NCBI RefSeq assembly: GCF_030851345.1
Contig: NZ_JALPNU010000018.1
Coordinates: 22,811 to 86,810, forward strand
Source of the DNA: Marinifilum sp. D714
Lineage (GTDB): Bacteria; Bacteroidota; Bacteroidia; Bacteroidales; Marinifilaceae
Length of the DNA stretch: 64,000 bases
Direction: 5' to 3'
The notes under the pieces are model-generated. The model was not told the origin of the DNA and did no database searches. It saw only the letters and a list, made by a program, of their open reading frames with translations. Below, in pieces: positions 54,562-63,663 of this stretch. Each line of letters starts with the position of its first letter. Within the stretch, counting starts at the first letter, position 1. The translations under genes and the position numbers were made by a program.

Positions 54562-55794
54562 CTATTCAAATTCGGATCTAAAAATATCTAAAATTTCGTT
54601 AATAGTCTCTATTTCAAGATCAGTTCTTTTCTCTAGTTCTTCAGCTGATAGTTCCAATACGCTTCTTGCGGTATCGCAACCAATTTTCTTTAACTCATCG
54701 ATAATCCAAGCTTCGATTTCGTCGGTAAATTCTGAAAGATTTACATCTTCCTCAGCTTCTTCCTCTGTTTTCTCACGATATACATCAATTTCGTATCCTG
54801 TTAATTGACTCGCAAGTTTAATATTTAAACCTCCTTTACCAATTGCCAATGATACTTCTTCTGGATTCAGATAAACATCTGCGCGAGCATCTTCTTCATT
54901 AATTTGGATAGAAGATATTTTTGCAGGGTTAAGAGCTCTTGTGATATATAATTGCTTATTGGCAGTGAAGTTGATCACGTCAATATTTTCGTTTCTTAAC
55001 TCACGAACGATACCGTGAATTCTTGAACCTTTCATACCAACACATGCTCCAACCGGATCAATTCTTTCGTCATACGATTCAACAGCAACTTTTGCTCTTT
55101 CACCAGGTATGCGAACGATTTTCTTGATGGTAATCAATCCATCAAAGATTTCAGGAACCTCAAGCTCAAATAATCTCTCAAGGAATACTGGAGAAGTTCT
55201 TGAAATAATAATTAGAGGACTATTGTTTTTCACCTCTACACGAATTACAACAGCTCTAATTGACTCTCCTTTACGGAAGTAGTCAGAAGGGATTTGTTCT
55301 GTTTTTGGAAGGATCAATTCATTTCCTTCGTCATCCAAAATCAAGATTTCCTTTTTCCAGATTTGGTAAACTTCACCAGTTACAATTTCACCAATTCTGT
55401 CCTTATAATTATTAAAGATATTATCTTTCTCTAATTCTAAAATTCTAGCCGAAAGGTTCTGACGCAATGTTAAAATAGAACGTCTTCCAAAGTCAAGGAA
55501 TTTCACCTCGTCGGTTACCTCTTCGCCAAGTTCATAATCTTCATCAATCTTCTTAGCTTCCGAAAGAGAAATCTGAAGATTTGAATCTTCTACTTCTCCA
55601 TCCGCAACTACTTCACGGTTTCTCCAGATTTCAAGGTCACCTTTGTCTGGGTTGATAATAATATCGAAATTTTCATCGGTACCATAGTTCTTTAAAAGAA
55701 GATTTCTAAATACATCTTCCAAAACACTCATCATGGTAGCACGATCGATGTTTTTCAATTCTTTAAATTCTGAAAAAGTCTCAATAAGATTCAT
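54562..55794 (-). CDS. nusA: Transcription termination/antitermination factor NusA
   Basis: A 410-residue RNA polymerase-binding factor. The N-terminal polymerase-binding domain (about 1-130) is followed by S1 (GEVYQIWKKEILIL), KH1 (with GMKGSRIHGIVRELRNENIDVI) and KH2 (LAIGKGGLNIKLASQLTGYEIDV), then an acidic C terminus. Like other Bacteroidota forms it lacks the two extra C-terminal acidic repeats of the Escherichia protein. It lies 20 bases after rimP and 68 before infB. Confidence 0.96.
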   Translation of the reverse strand: MNLIETFSEFKELKNIDRATMMSVLEDVFRNLLLKNYGTDENFDIIINPDKGDLEIWRNREVVADGEVEDSNLQISLSEAKKIDEDYELGEEVTDEVKFLDFGRRSILTLRQNLSARILELEKDNIFNNYKDRIGEIVTGEVYQIWKKEILILDDEGNELILPKTEQIPSDYFRKGESIRAVVIRVEVKNNSPLIIISRTSPVFLERLFELEVPEIFDGLITIKKIVRIPGERAKVAVESYDERIDPVGACVGMKGSRIHGIVRELRNENIDVINFTANKQLYITRALNPAKISSIQINEEDARADVYLNPEEVSLAIGKGGLNIKLASQLTGYEIDVYREKTEEEAEEDVNLSEFTDEIEAWIIDELKKIGCDTARSVLELSAEELEKRTDLEIETINEILDIFRSEFE

Positions 55795-55814
55795 GTTATT
55801 CAGCTGTTTACTTG

Positions 55815-56279
55815 TTAAAAAGTAATGATATCTTTTGTTGATTTAATTTGATCAAAAGCAAAACGGTAGGTATTAACAACAATTTGTTTTTTCTTTTTAC
55901 CTTCAACTTTTACTTTCTCTTCAACTTCAATTTCTATCTCGTTTTCACCTACGGTGATTAAATTTCCTTTGTGTTTTACACCTTCGGTGGTAAGTACTTC
56001 AACTTCTTTCCCAATGTTTTTGTGGTATTGTTGAATTACTTGAAAGGGTTGACCAATTCCTGCTGAAGCTACCTGAAGTTCAAAGTCTTCAACATCGCGG
56101 TCAAAGTTCTTTTCGATTGCACGACTTAACTCAATACAGGTGTTAATTGGCACACCTTTCATACTATCAATCATTACTGAAATTGCATTACTTGTAGAAA
56201 CAGTAACCTCCACGACGAACAAATCTGTGTCGGCAATTTCTTTCTCAACAATTTCAAGTACAATTCTTTTATCAATCAT
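55815..56279 (-). CDS. rimP: Ribosome maturation factor RimP
   Basis: A 154-residue factor for 30S subunit assembly. The start at 56279 gives MIDKRIVLEIVEKEI; the frame is open upstream to 56381, but the promoter at 56351-56382 overlaps that extension. CIELSRAIEKNFDRDVEDFELQVASAGIGQPF is the family's central motif (usual form EVSSPGxxRPL). It heads the rimP-nusA-infB operon. Confidence 0.92.
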   Translation of the reverse strand: MIDKRIVLEIVEKEIADTDLFVVEVTVSTSNAISVMIDSMKGVPINTCIELSRAIEKNFDRDVEDFELQVASAGIGQPFQVIQQYHKNIGKEVEVLTTEGVKHKGNLITVGENEIEIEVEEKVKVEGKKKKQIVVNTYRFAFDQIKSTKDIITF

Positions 56280-56350
56280 ATATCGGTTAATGTCAATAAA
56301 ATAGGGGACTTCCTGCCCCCTAAAGTACACGTTATTCTTACTTTTCGATG

Positions 56351-56382
56351 CAAAATTAGAGATAAATGTTTTAAAAAACAAA
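56351..56382 (-). promoter_or_regulatory. Promoter of the rimP-nusA-infB operon
   Basis: On the minus strand TTTG (56382-56379), a 20-base spacer and TAATTTTG (56358-56351) match the phylum consensus, giving a leader of about 65 bases to the rimP start at 56279. Confidence 0.75.
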
Positions 56383-56592
56383 TGACATTCCTCTAAATTA
56401 TTGTATTCTAACTGCTAAAGAAAATTTTTTTGATATTTTATTGCTAATTATTATCAAATCCAACGGATTAAAAATCTATAATGAACAGTCCGATAAATAA
56501 TTATCAAATTGAAGAGATTCTGTGATTGGTATTTCAAAAAAGAAAACTAATTATTGAATTTCTCATGTATAGGCTTTTATAATGGGTTTTTA

Positions 56593-56600
56593 TACATTTG
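56593..56600 (+). promoter_or_regulatory. -7 element of the HD phosphohydrolase gene
   Basis: TACATTTG fits TAnnTTTG, with a start near 56607; this favours the ATG at 56625 over the in-frame codon at 56598. Confidence 0.55.
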
Positions 56601-56624
56601 TTTACAACCAATATCCATCTGTTT

Positions 56625-57884
56625 ATGTCAGAACAATTTACTCCTAAGAAAAAGATTGTAAACGATCCAGTGCATGGTTTTATTCATATCCCTATAGGGA
56701 TATCACACGAGTTGGTGGAGCACCACTATTTTCAGCGACTGAGAAGAATTAAACAATTGGGGTTGACTTATTTGGTTTTTCCTGGAGCTTTTCAAAATCG
56801 TTTTCAGCATGCTTTGGGCGCTACCCATTTAATGGGTATGGCCATTGAGGTATTGCGATCAAAAGGCAACGAAATTACAGAAAAGGAAGCAGAAGCCGTT
56901 CATGCAGCCATTTTATTGCACGATATTGGTCATGGTCCTTTCTCGCATGCTTTAGAATACAGTATTGTAAATGGCATAACTCATGAAAAACTTTCGGAGC
57001 TGTTTATGAGTCGTTTAAATAAACAGTTCGAAGGAGAATTGGATACAGCAATTCAAATTTTTAAAAACGAGTATCCCAAAAGGTTTCTAAATCAGTTGGT
57101 TTCTAGCCAGCTTGATATGGATCGCCTGGATTACTTGAGGAGAGATAGTTTTTTCTCAGGAGTTACCGAAGGGGTTGTTGGCTCGGCCAGGATCATTAAA
57201 ATGTTGGATGTTCGGAGTGATAATTTGGTAGTGGAGGAGAAGGGAATTTATTCTATTGAGAAATTTTTAATTGCTCGCAGGTTGATGTATTGGCAGGTTT
57301 ATTTGCACAAAACAGTAATTGCTGCGGAAGAGATGTTGGTATATATATTAAAGCGTGCAAAATATTTGGCTGAGCGAGGCGAGGATTTATTTGCAACCCC
57401 AGCCTTACGATATTTTCTTTACAACAAAATAGGAATTAAGGCCTTCGAAAGTGAAGCTCCTTTGCTCGATGGAAAAAATGCATTAGATATTTTTGCAGCT
57501 TTGGATGATGATGATATCATGGTATCAATTAAGGTGTGGTCGAATCATTCGGATAAAGTTCTAGCTTATTTATGCAGGTGCATACGAGATCGTCAGTTGT
57601 TTAAAATTGAAATACAGAAAAAACCATTTTCGCAGGCCTATATCCATAAAGTAAGATCAGGGATTAAGGAATATTTCGGTTGCTCTGAACATGCTCTGGA
57701 TTTTATTGTGATTAATGGGATGATCAGCAACAATGCTTATACTTCTGAAGATCACATCAACATCCTTCATAAGGATGGATCAGTTTGCGATATTGCAGAA
57801 GCATCGGATATGATGAACATTGATGTGCTTTCGAAAACGGTTAAAAAGTTCTACTTGTGTTACCCAAAAATTAAGATTCTGTAA
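56625..57884 (+). CDS. HD-domain phosphohydrolase (SAMHD1/dGTPase-like)
   Basis: A 419-residue metal-dependent phosphohydrolase. The opening KKKIVNDPVHGFIHIP and QRLRRIKQLGLTYLVFPGAFQNRFQHALGATHLMG, then ILLHDIGHGPFSHALE with the HD pair, and SSQLDMDRLDYLRRDSFFSGV are the features of the SAMHD1-related family. The usual substrates are (deoxy)nucleoside triphosphates, but this is not proved for the family branch. The lipid A genes start about 215 bases downstream. Confidence 0.92.
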   Translation: MSEQFTPKKKIVNDPVHGFIHIPIGISHELVEHHYFQRLRRIKQLGLTYLVFPGAFQNRFQHALGATHLMGMAIEVLRSKGNEITEKEAEAVHAAILLHDIGHGPFSHALEYSIVNGITHEKLSELFMSRLNKQFEGELDTAIQIFKNEYPKRFLNQLVSSQLDMDRLDYLRRDSFFSGVTEGVVGSARIIKMLDVRSDNLVVEEKGIYSIEKFLIARRLMYWQVYLHKTVIAAEEMLVYILKRAKYLAERGEDLFATPALRYFLYNKIGIKAFESEAPLLDGKNALDIFAALDDDDIMVSIKVWSNHSDKVLAYLCRCIRDRQLFKIEIQKKPFSQAYIHKVRSGIKEYFGCSEHALDFIVINGMISNNAYTSEDHINILHKDGSVCDIAEASDMMNIDVLSKTVKKFYLCYPKIKIL

Positions 57885-57927
57885 TGTTTAATTTGAACCT
57901 TATAACTGTTAGATAATCAAAAGAAAG

Positions 57928-57991
57928 TAAATTTGTGATGGGGTCTGAAAAGCAAAAAAATTTTATGTGCATGAAATAATTGTTAGATTTG
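57928..57991 (+). promoter_or_regulatory. Two candidate -7 elements upstream of lpxD
   Basis: TAAATTTG (57928-57935) and TAGATTTG (57984-57991) both fit TAnnTTTG and precede the lpxD start at 58101. -33 boxes are poor for both. Either could drive the lpxD, lpxC-fabZ, lpxA run. Confidence 0.5.
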
Positions 57992-58100
57992 CAGAAATTT
58001 TTTTCGTATTAATCAGATATATTGGACGATGTGTGCTCAATAAAAAACGAGTTTTCTTATTAATAAAAAGAGCTTGTTATCTGATATAAAACCAGAACAA

Positions 58101-59141
58101 ATGAATTTTACAGCGCAAGATATTGCAGAGTTTCTAAACGGTGAAGTTGATGGTGACGGGTCAGTTGCCGTAAACAATGTATCTCGTATTGAGGAAGGTA
58201 AACCGGGAACTCTTTCTTTTTTGGCAAATCCCAAGTACGAACATCATATCTACACAACAAACTCTTCTATTGTTTTAGTGAACAAAGATTTTAAAGCAGC
58301 TCAAGAAGTAAAAGCTACTTTAATTCGCGTAGAAGATGCTTACCAGGCTTTGGCCCAGTTGTTGGAAATGTATGAGCAGAGCAAACCGCAAAAAGTGGGT
58401 ATCGAAGAGCCTTCTTTTGTAAGTAAATCTGCTACCATTGGAGATAAAATTTATGTTGGTGCATTTGCATACATTGGCAGCAATGTAAAAATTGGTGATA
58501 ACGTAAAAATTTATCCGCACACATATATAGGTGATAATGTAATTATTGGTGACAATACCATTCTGAACTCAGGAGTTAAGGTGTATGAAAACTGTAAAAT
58601 CGGTAAAGATTGTATCGTTCATTCAGGTTCGGTAATTGGAGCTGATGGTTTCGGTTTTGCACCTTCATCAGCGAATGATTACAAGAAAGTTCCACAGGTT
58701 GGTAATGTGATTTTAGAAGATCATGTTGAGATTGGTGCTAACACTTGTGTTGACCGTGCAACCATGGGATCAACTATTATCCGTAAAGGAGTGAAGTTGG
58801 ATAACCTGATTCAGGTTGCTCATAATGTTGAGATTGGTGAAAATACTGTAATTGCATCGCAAACAGGTATTGCAGGAAGTTCTAAGGTTGGCGAACATTG
58901 TATGTTTGGTGGTCAGGTTGGAATTGCTGGTCACTTGTCGATTGCTGATGAAGTGAAGATTGCTGCACAATCGGGTATTGGAAGAAATATCAAGAAAAAA
59001 GGAGAGGTTCTTCAGGGATCACCTGCTTTTGAATTCGGACCATATCAAAAATCATATGTGCTGTTTAAAAATCTGCCCAAGATGAGAGAGCAGATTATGG
59101 ATCTAGAGAAGCAAGTAAAGAAGCTGGAAGAGGAAAAATAG
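58101..59141 (+). CDS. lpxD: UDP-3-O-(3-hydroxyacyl)glucosamine N-acyltransferase LpxD
   Basis: A 346-residue left-handed beta-helix acyltransferase adding the N-linked acyl chain in lipid A synthesis. The N-terminal uridine-binding domain has the [12 protein letters not shown] segment; hexapeptide repeats span about 105-320, with [42 protein letters not shown] including the catalytic-type His. A C-terminal helix ends the protein. The ATG at 58101 is preferred to the upstream TTG at 58074. It is followed 41 bases later by lpxC-fabZ. Confidence 0.95.
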   Translation: MNFTAQDIAEFLNGEVDGDGSVAVNNVSRIEEGKPGTLSFLANPKYEHHIYTTNSSIVLVNKDFKAAQEVKATLIRVEDAYQALAQLLEMYEQSKPQKVGIEEPSFVSKSATIGDKIYVGAFAYIGSNVKIGDNVKIYPHTYIGDNVIIGDNTILNSGVKVYENCKIGKDCIVHSGSVIGADGFGFAPSSANDYKKVPQVGNVILEDHVEIGANTCVDRATMGSTIIRKGVKLDNLIQVAHNVEIGENTVIASQTGIAGSSKVGEHCMFGGQVGIAGHLSIADEVKIAAQSGIGRNIKKKGEVLQGSPAFEFGPYQKSYVLFKNLPKMREQIMDLEKQVKKLEEEK

Positions 59142-59182
59142 GAGATTCCATTTTCCGGAAACAGAAAAAATATTGAAAGTTT

Positions 59183-60574
59183 ATGGCTGATAAGCAGAGA
59201 ACATTAGCGAAAGAATTTACTTTAACAGGAAAAGGACTGCATACTGGATTGGAAGTATCAATCAAGTTTGTACCTGCTCCTGAAAATCATGGATACAAGT
59301 TCAAGAGAGTGGACCTTGAAGGAGAACCTGTAATTGATGCAAGTGCTGAATACGTAGGGGATACATCAAGAGGAACTGTTCTTGAAAAAGGAGAATGCAA
59401 AGTACAAACCATCGAGCATGCTTTATCGGCATTGTACGGAATGGGGGTTGACAACTGTATGATTGAGATGAATTCTCCAGAGCCTCCAATTTTAGACGGA
59501 AGTGCAAAATTCTATGTAGAAGGAATTGAAAGTGTAGGAATTGTTGAGCAGGAGGCGAAGCGTGAATACTATGTTGTTAAAGAACCAATTGTTTACAAAG
59601 ATGAAGCTCGTGGTTCGGAATTAACAATCCTTCCAGATAGTGAATATAGTGTGGATACCATGATTTCATTCGACTCGAAAGTGTTGAGTAATCAGTATGC
59701 ACGATTGACATCATTGAATGATTATAAAGATGAAATTTCGATGTGTCGTACCTTTGTTTTTGTACGCGAATTGGAATTTTTATTGAATAACAATTTGGTT
59801 AAAGGAGGAGATCTTGATAACGCGATTGTTATTATGGACCAAATGATGGAACAAAAAGAGTTGGATCGTATTGCCGACCTATTTGACCATCAGCGTGTAG
59901 AAGTAAAGGAGGGGATTTTAAGTAATCTGGAACTTTACTTTCAAAATGAATGTGCTCGACACAAACTATTAGACGTGATTGGTGACCTTGCTTTGTGTGG
60001 TAAGTTCATCAAAGGAAAAGTAATTGCTTCTTGTCCTGGTCACGGCCCAAATACCCAAATGGCAAAATTATTAATCAAACGAATAAAAAAAGAAATGGGA
60101 AAAGATTCAGTTCCGGCTTATGATCCAAACAAAGAGCCTGTTTTAGACATTAACGGGGTAATGAAATTGTTACCTCACCGTCCTCCATTCTTATTGGTTG
60201 ATAAAATTATCGACATCCAGGATGATACAATTGTAGGTGTAAAGAATGTTTCTATGAACGAACCTTTCTTCGTAGGACACTTCCCAGGAGAACCAGTAAT
60301 GCCAGGTGTTCTTATGGTAGAGGCGATGGCGCAATGTGGTGGTATCCTGGTGTTAAGTCAGGTAGAAGACCCTGAAAACTATTCTACTTACTTCTTAACT
60401 CAGAACAACATCAAGTTTAGAAAGAAAGTTGTTCCTGGAGATACTCTGATTTTTAAATTGCAATTTTTGTCACCAATTCGTAGGGGAGTTGCTAACATGC
60501 GCGGTTTAGCATTTGTTGGCGATACAGTTGTTGCTGAAGGTGAGTTTATGGCTCAAATCGCAAAGAACAAATAA
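59183..60574 (+). CDS. Bifunctional LpxC deacetylase / FabZ dehydratase
   Basis: A 463-residue fusion typical of Bacteroidota. The N-terminal LpxC part (about 1-300) deacetylates UDP-3-O-acyl-GlcNAc and has the zinc ligands in TIEHALSALYG (the single ligand His) and HKLLDVIGDLALCG (His/Asp region), with HGPNTQMAK following. The C-terminal FabZ part (about 315-463) dehydrates 3-hydroxyacyl-ACP; MKLLPHRPPFLLVDKI and FFVGHFPGEPVMPGVLMVEAMAQ carry its catalytic His and Glu. The fusion links lipid A and fatty acid synthesis, which compete for hydroxyacyl-ACP. Confidence 0.96.
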   Translation: MADKQRTLAKEFTLTGKGLHTGLEVSIKFVPAPENHGYKFKRVDLEGEPVIDASAEYVGDTSRGTVLEKGECKVQTIEHALSALYGMGVDNCMIEMNSPEPPILDGSAKFYVEGIESVGIVEQEAKREYYVVKEPIVYKDEARGSELTILPDSEYSVDTMISFDSKVLSNQYARLTSLNDYKDEISMCRTFVFVRELEFLLNNNLVKGGDLDNAIVIMDQMMEQKELDRIADLFDHQRVEVKEGILSNLELYFQNECARHKLLDVIGDLALCGKFIKGKVIASCPGHGPNTQMAKLLIKRIKKEMGKDSVPAYDPNKEPVLDINGVMKLLPHRPPFLLVDKIIDIQDDTIVGVKNVSMNEPFFVGHFPGEPVMPGVLMVEAMAQCGGILVLSQVEDPENYSTYFLTQNNIKFRKKVVPGDTLIFKLQFLSPIRRGVANMRGLAFVGDTVVAEGEFMAQIAKNK

Positions 60575-60641
60575 AATTTAACTACTACAAGGCAAACTTC
60601 GGGTGTGGTCGAAGTTTGTGTAACACGTAACAAATAAAAAA

Positions 60642-61424
60642 ATGAAGCAACCGTTAGCATATGTACATCCCGAGGCAAAAATCGCTGATAATGTAGTGAT
60701 TGAGCCATTCGTAACTATCGATAAGGATGTAGTAATTGAAGAGGGTACCAGAATTGGTTCTAATGCAACCATTATGGAAGGAACCAGAATTGGTAAAAAC
60801 TGTAATGTATTTCCTGGAGCAGTAATTGGTGCTACTCCACAGGATTTAAAATTCCGTGGTGAGAAAACTACTGTTGAAATTGGAGATAACACAACCATTC
60901 GTGAGTGTGTGACCATTAACCGTGGTACTGCAGCTAAAGGCAAAACCATTGTTGGTAGCAACTGTCTTTTAATGGCTTACGTACACATTGCACACGATAG
61001 TATTGTGGGTAACAACTGTATCATTGGTAATGCAACTCAGATTGCAGGTGAGGTTGTAATCGACGACTTTGCAATTTTAAGTGGTTTGGTAGCTGTTCAC
61101 CAGTTTGTGCACATTGGTTCTCACGTTATGGTATCGGGTGGATCTTTGGTACGTAAAGATATTCCTCCATATGTAAAAGCTGGTCGCGAGCCGGTTTCAT
61201 ACATCGGTGTAAACTCAATTGGTTTGCGTCGTCGCGAGTTTGGTAACGAAAAGATCCGCGAAATTCAGGATGTATACCGTTACTTGTACCAAAAAGGTAT
61301 GAACAACTTTACAGCATTGGAAGCTATCGAAGCTGAAATGCCTGCTTCACCAGAGCGTGACGAAATTATTCTGTTTGTGAAGAACTCTAAGCGTGGTATC
61401 ATGAGAGGATACTTCCCTGAGTAA
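60642..61424 (+). CDS. lpxA: UDP-N-acetylglucosamine acyltransferase LpxA
   Basis: A 260-residue trimeric left-handed beta-helix enzyme catalysing the first lipid A step. Hexapeptide repeats run from residue 8 to about 190; MAYVHIAHDSIVGNNCIIGNATQIAGEV includes the catalytic His, and VHQFVHIGSHVMVSGGSLV is the usual late motif. The C-terminal helical domain begins near GLRRREFGNEKIREIQDVYRYLY. It is the last of the lpx run and is followed by a terminator. Confidence 0.96.
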   Translation: MKQPLAYVHPEAKIADNVVIEPFVTIDKDVVIEEGTRIGSNATIMEGTRIGKNCNVFPGAVIGATPQDLKFRGEKTTVEIGDNTTIRECVTINRGTAAKGKTIVGSNCLLMAYVHIAHDSIVGNNCIIGNATQIAGEVVIDDFAILSGLVAVHQFVHIGSHVMVSGGSLVRKDIPPYVKAGREPVSYIGVNSIGLRRREFGNEKIREIQDVYRYLYQKGMNNFTALEAIEAEMPASPERDEIILFVKNSKRGIMRGYFPE

Positions 61425-61449
61425 ATTATACAACAGCTAGGATATTTAA

Positions 61450-61487
61450 AAAGGTGAGATCTTCGTATGAGGGTCTCACCTTTTTTT
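61450..61487 (+). terminator. Terminator after lpxA
   Basis: A stem of about 11 bp (AAAGGTGAGAT / GTCTCACCTTT, with a wobble pair) with a loop of about a dozen bases, followed by a run of seven T. Confidence 0.82.
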
Positions 61488-61553
61488 GTTCTGAATATGT
61501 GTAACCGATTTATTTTACGGGGCGTCTTAAAATGAAAAAATCAGATAAACAGA

Positions 61554-62528
61554 ATGAGAAAATTTTTAATTCTAACACTGCTATTGATTGTATGTTCAAA
61601 TGCATTTTGTGATAAGAATTCCATTATTCAGAAAGGACAGTTAAAATATGATTTCTCTTTTGCTGAGATGGCGATTCGATATCTCGAAACTGGCGACACA
61701 TGTATTTTAGCTAAAATATCTCGATTAGAGGCTGTAGATCATATTATGAATCATGCCAAGAAGTTCAATTATAATGTGCCTAAATCTTCGAATAGGGAGT
61801 TGGTTGAATATTTACTCCATCCTTTGGATAAAGAAAGATTAAAGCTGGATCGATTTAAACGAAATCTGAAGAATGCAAAAGAACAGGTATTGCATGATAA
61901 TTTCATTTATGAGCGATGTAAAGAGTTTTTGCCAGATGAATTCCAATTTACAGGGAGCTTGTTTTTTACTTACGGTTACGATTTGGGGGTTGTATACGGT
62001 AAAAATGCAAGTGTCAATCTTGCTCATTCACACTACTTAAGTCAAACTGGTGAAATTCGATATTATATGCTACATGAGCTGCATCATGCAGGTTTTTTTG
62101 AATGTAGCAATAAACCCATGCCTCATTTAGATTTAAAGAAATATTCAGATGCAATTGATTTTATAGCTTTGGCAACACAATTAGAGGGTATGGCTACCTA
62201 TGTTCCACTAAAAGTAAGATTAAAAGAAAATGCCATGAAATCCGATGCTGACTATGTTTGTTTGAATGATTCCTTGATGATGCAGAATTTAGAAAAGGAG
62301 TATTTTCAAATCTATTACCACTTTTTTAATCAACCTGATAGAGATTTTAAAGACAGTGATTGGAAATTGATTGCATCTCTTTCAAATGGGAAGAGGTTGT
62401 GGTATAGAGTAGGTGCCTTGATGGCAAGAACCATAGACGAAGAACTGGGCAGGAAAGAGTTGGTGAATTTGATAAAAAAAGATCCTAAGGATTTTATCAA
62501 TAGTTATTTGAGCTTAAAAAAACAATAA
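61554..62528 (+). CDS. Secreted protein with HExxH motif, putative zinc peptidase
   Basis: A 324-residue exported protein (signal MRKFLILTLLLIVCSNAFC, possibly a lipoprotein since Cys lies at the cleavage region). The segment YYMLHELHHAGFFECSN (about 172-188) has a perfect HExxH zinc motif, and an acidic residue in FIALATQLEGMATYVPLK about 30 residues later could be the third ligand, a gluzincin-like layout. It resembles the DUF5700 putative zinc-dependent peptidases. The substrate is unknown. It is a standalone gene after lpxA. Confidence 0.7.
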   Translation: MRKFLILTLLLIVCSNAFCDKNSIIQKGQLKYDFSFAEMAIRYLETGDTCILAKISRLEAVDHIMNHAKKFNYNVPKSSNRELVEYLLHPLDKERLKLDRFKRNLKNAKEQVLHDNFIYERCKEFLPDEFQFTGSLFFTYGYDLGVVYGKNASVNLAHSHYLSQTGEIRYYMLHELHHAGFFECSNKPMPHLDLKKYSDAIDFIALATQLEGMATYVPLKVRLKENAMKSDADYVCLNDSLMMQNLEKEYFQIYYHFFNQPDRDFKDSDWKLIASLSNGKRLWYRVGALMARTIDEELGRKELVNLIKKDPKDFINSYLSLKKQ

Positions 62529-62556
62529 AAGCTTGCCTTTGCGATTAAAGGATATG

Positions 62557-62589
62557 GAAAAAGCAACCCCAAGATATTTACTTGGGGCT
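62557..62589 (-). terminator. Terminator after thiL
   Basis: A 7-bp stem CCCCAAG / CTTGGGG with a 7-base loop and partial outer pairing, with a T-run on the minus strand, 25 bases past the thiL stop. Confidence 0.7.
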
Positions 62590-62613
62590 ACATTTATGTG
62601 TTGTTACTTTTAT

Positions 62614-63663
62614 TTATTTCTCCTCCTTCAAAGGATTCCAACCTTGAGCCTGTAAAGCAATCTCAGTATTATCGCGAGTCATCAAATAAATGCCTTTCGA
62701 TGCTTCGGTAATGTGGCCGATTACTTTTACATCTTCAATTTTCTCAACATCATCGAATTTATCCAACGGAACCGTAAATAGCAGCTCGTAATCTTCACCT
62801 CCATTTAGCGAGAAAGTACTGTAGTTCATATTTAGCTCTTCGGCCATTTTATGAGTTTCGTAATCTACAGGAATTTTCTCTTCGTAAATCTGGCAGCCCA
62901 CTTTCGATTCCTCACAAATGTGCATCAATTCCGATGACAATCCATCGGAAACATCAATCATAGAAGTTGGAACAATTTGGGCTTCTTTTAATCTTTCGTA
63001 GATGTCTTTTCTGGCCTCAGGTTTCAGCTGGCGTTCCAAAATGTAATCGTGACCCGATAAATCAGGCTGCATGTTTGGATTATTTTCGAAAATTGCTTTT
63101 TCGCGCTCCAACAATTGCAAGCCAGCATAGGCAGCACCTAAATTTCCGCTTACGCAGATTAGGTCGTTCACTTTAGCACCACTTCGGTAAGTCAATTCAT
63201 TTTCTTCAGCTTCGCCAATGGCTGTTACAGAAATGCACAAACCAGTTAAAGAAGATGTAGTATCGCCACCAACCAGGTCGACATTGTAATTTTCGCAGGC
63301 CAAACGAATGCCATCGTAAATTTCTTCAATGGCTTCAACGGTAAAGCGCTTCGAAATGGCAATGGAAACAGTAACCTGCTTTGGGCAAGCATTCATGGCA
63401 TACACGTCAGAAACATTTACGGCAATACTCTTGTATCCCAAGTGTTTTAATGGCGTGTACATTAAATCGAAATGGATTCCCTCTACCAACAAATCGGTAG
63501 TCACAACTGTCTTTTTGTTCTGATAATCCAGTACTGCAGCGTCGTCGCCAACACCAACTTTTGTACTGCTATTTTTTATCTCGATGCCCTTTGTCAATTG
63601 CTTGATTAAACCAAACTCTCCCAATGTTGAGATATCGGTTCCTTGTGCTTTGTTTTCCTGCAT
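62614..63663 (-). CDS. thiL: Thiamine-monophosphate kinase
   Basis: A 349-residue ATP-dependent kinase making thiamine diphosphate. KVGVGDDAAVLDYQNKKTVVTTDLLVEGIHFDL is the N-terminal nucleotide- and Mg-binding region, VDLVGGDTTSSLTGL the second, MIDVSDGLSSELMHICEES the third, and FSLNGGEDYELLFTV the C-terminal signature. Length is normal. A minus-strand TACCTTTG at 63810-63803 is a possible -7 element about 140 bases upstream. Confidence 0.95.
   Translation of the reverse strand: MQENKAQGTDISTLGEFGLIKQLTKGIEIKNSSTKVGVGDDAAVLDYQNKKTVVTTDLLVEGIHFDLMYTPLKHLGYKSIAVNVSDVYAMNACPKQVTVSIAISKRFTVEAIEEIYDGIRLACENYNVDLVGGDTTSSLTGLCISVTAIGEAEENELTYRSGAKVNDLICVSGNLGAAYAGLQLLEREKAIFENNPNMQPDLSGHDYILERQLKPEARKDIYERLKEAQIVPTSMIDVSDGLSSELMHICEESKVGCQIYEEKIPVDYETHKMAEELNMNYSTFSLNGGEDYELLFTVPLDKFDDVEKIEDVKVIGHITEASKGIYLMTRDNTEIALQAQGWNPLKEEK

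Larger units (their letters stand above)
56280..56624. other. Divergent promoter region rimP / HD phosphohydrolase
   Basis: About 345 bases holding divergent promoters: the rimP element at 56351-56382 (minus) and a plus-strand -7 box at 56593-56600. The middle is AT-rich with no further feature that I can support. Confidence 0.6.
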
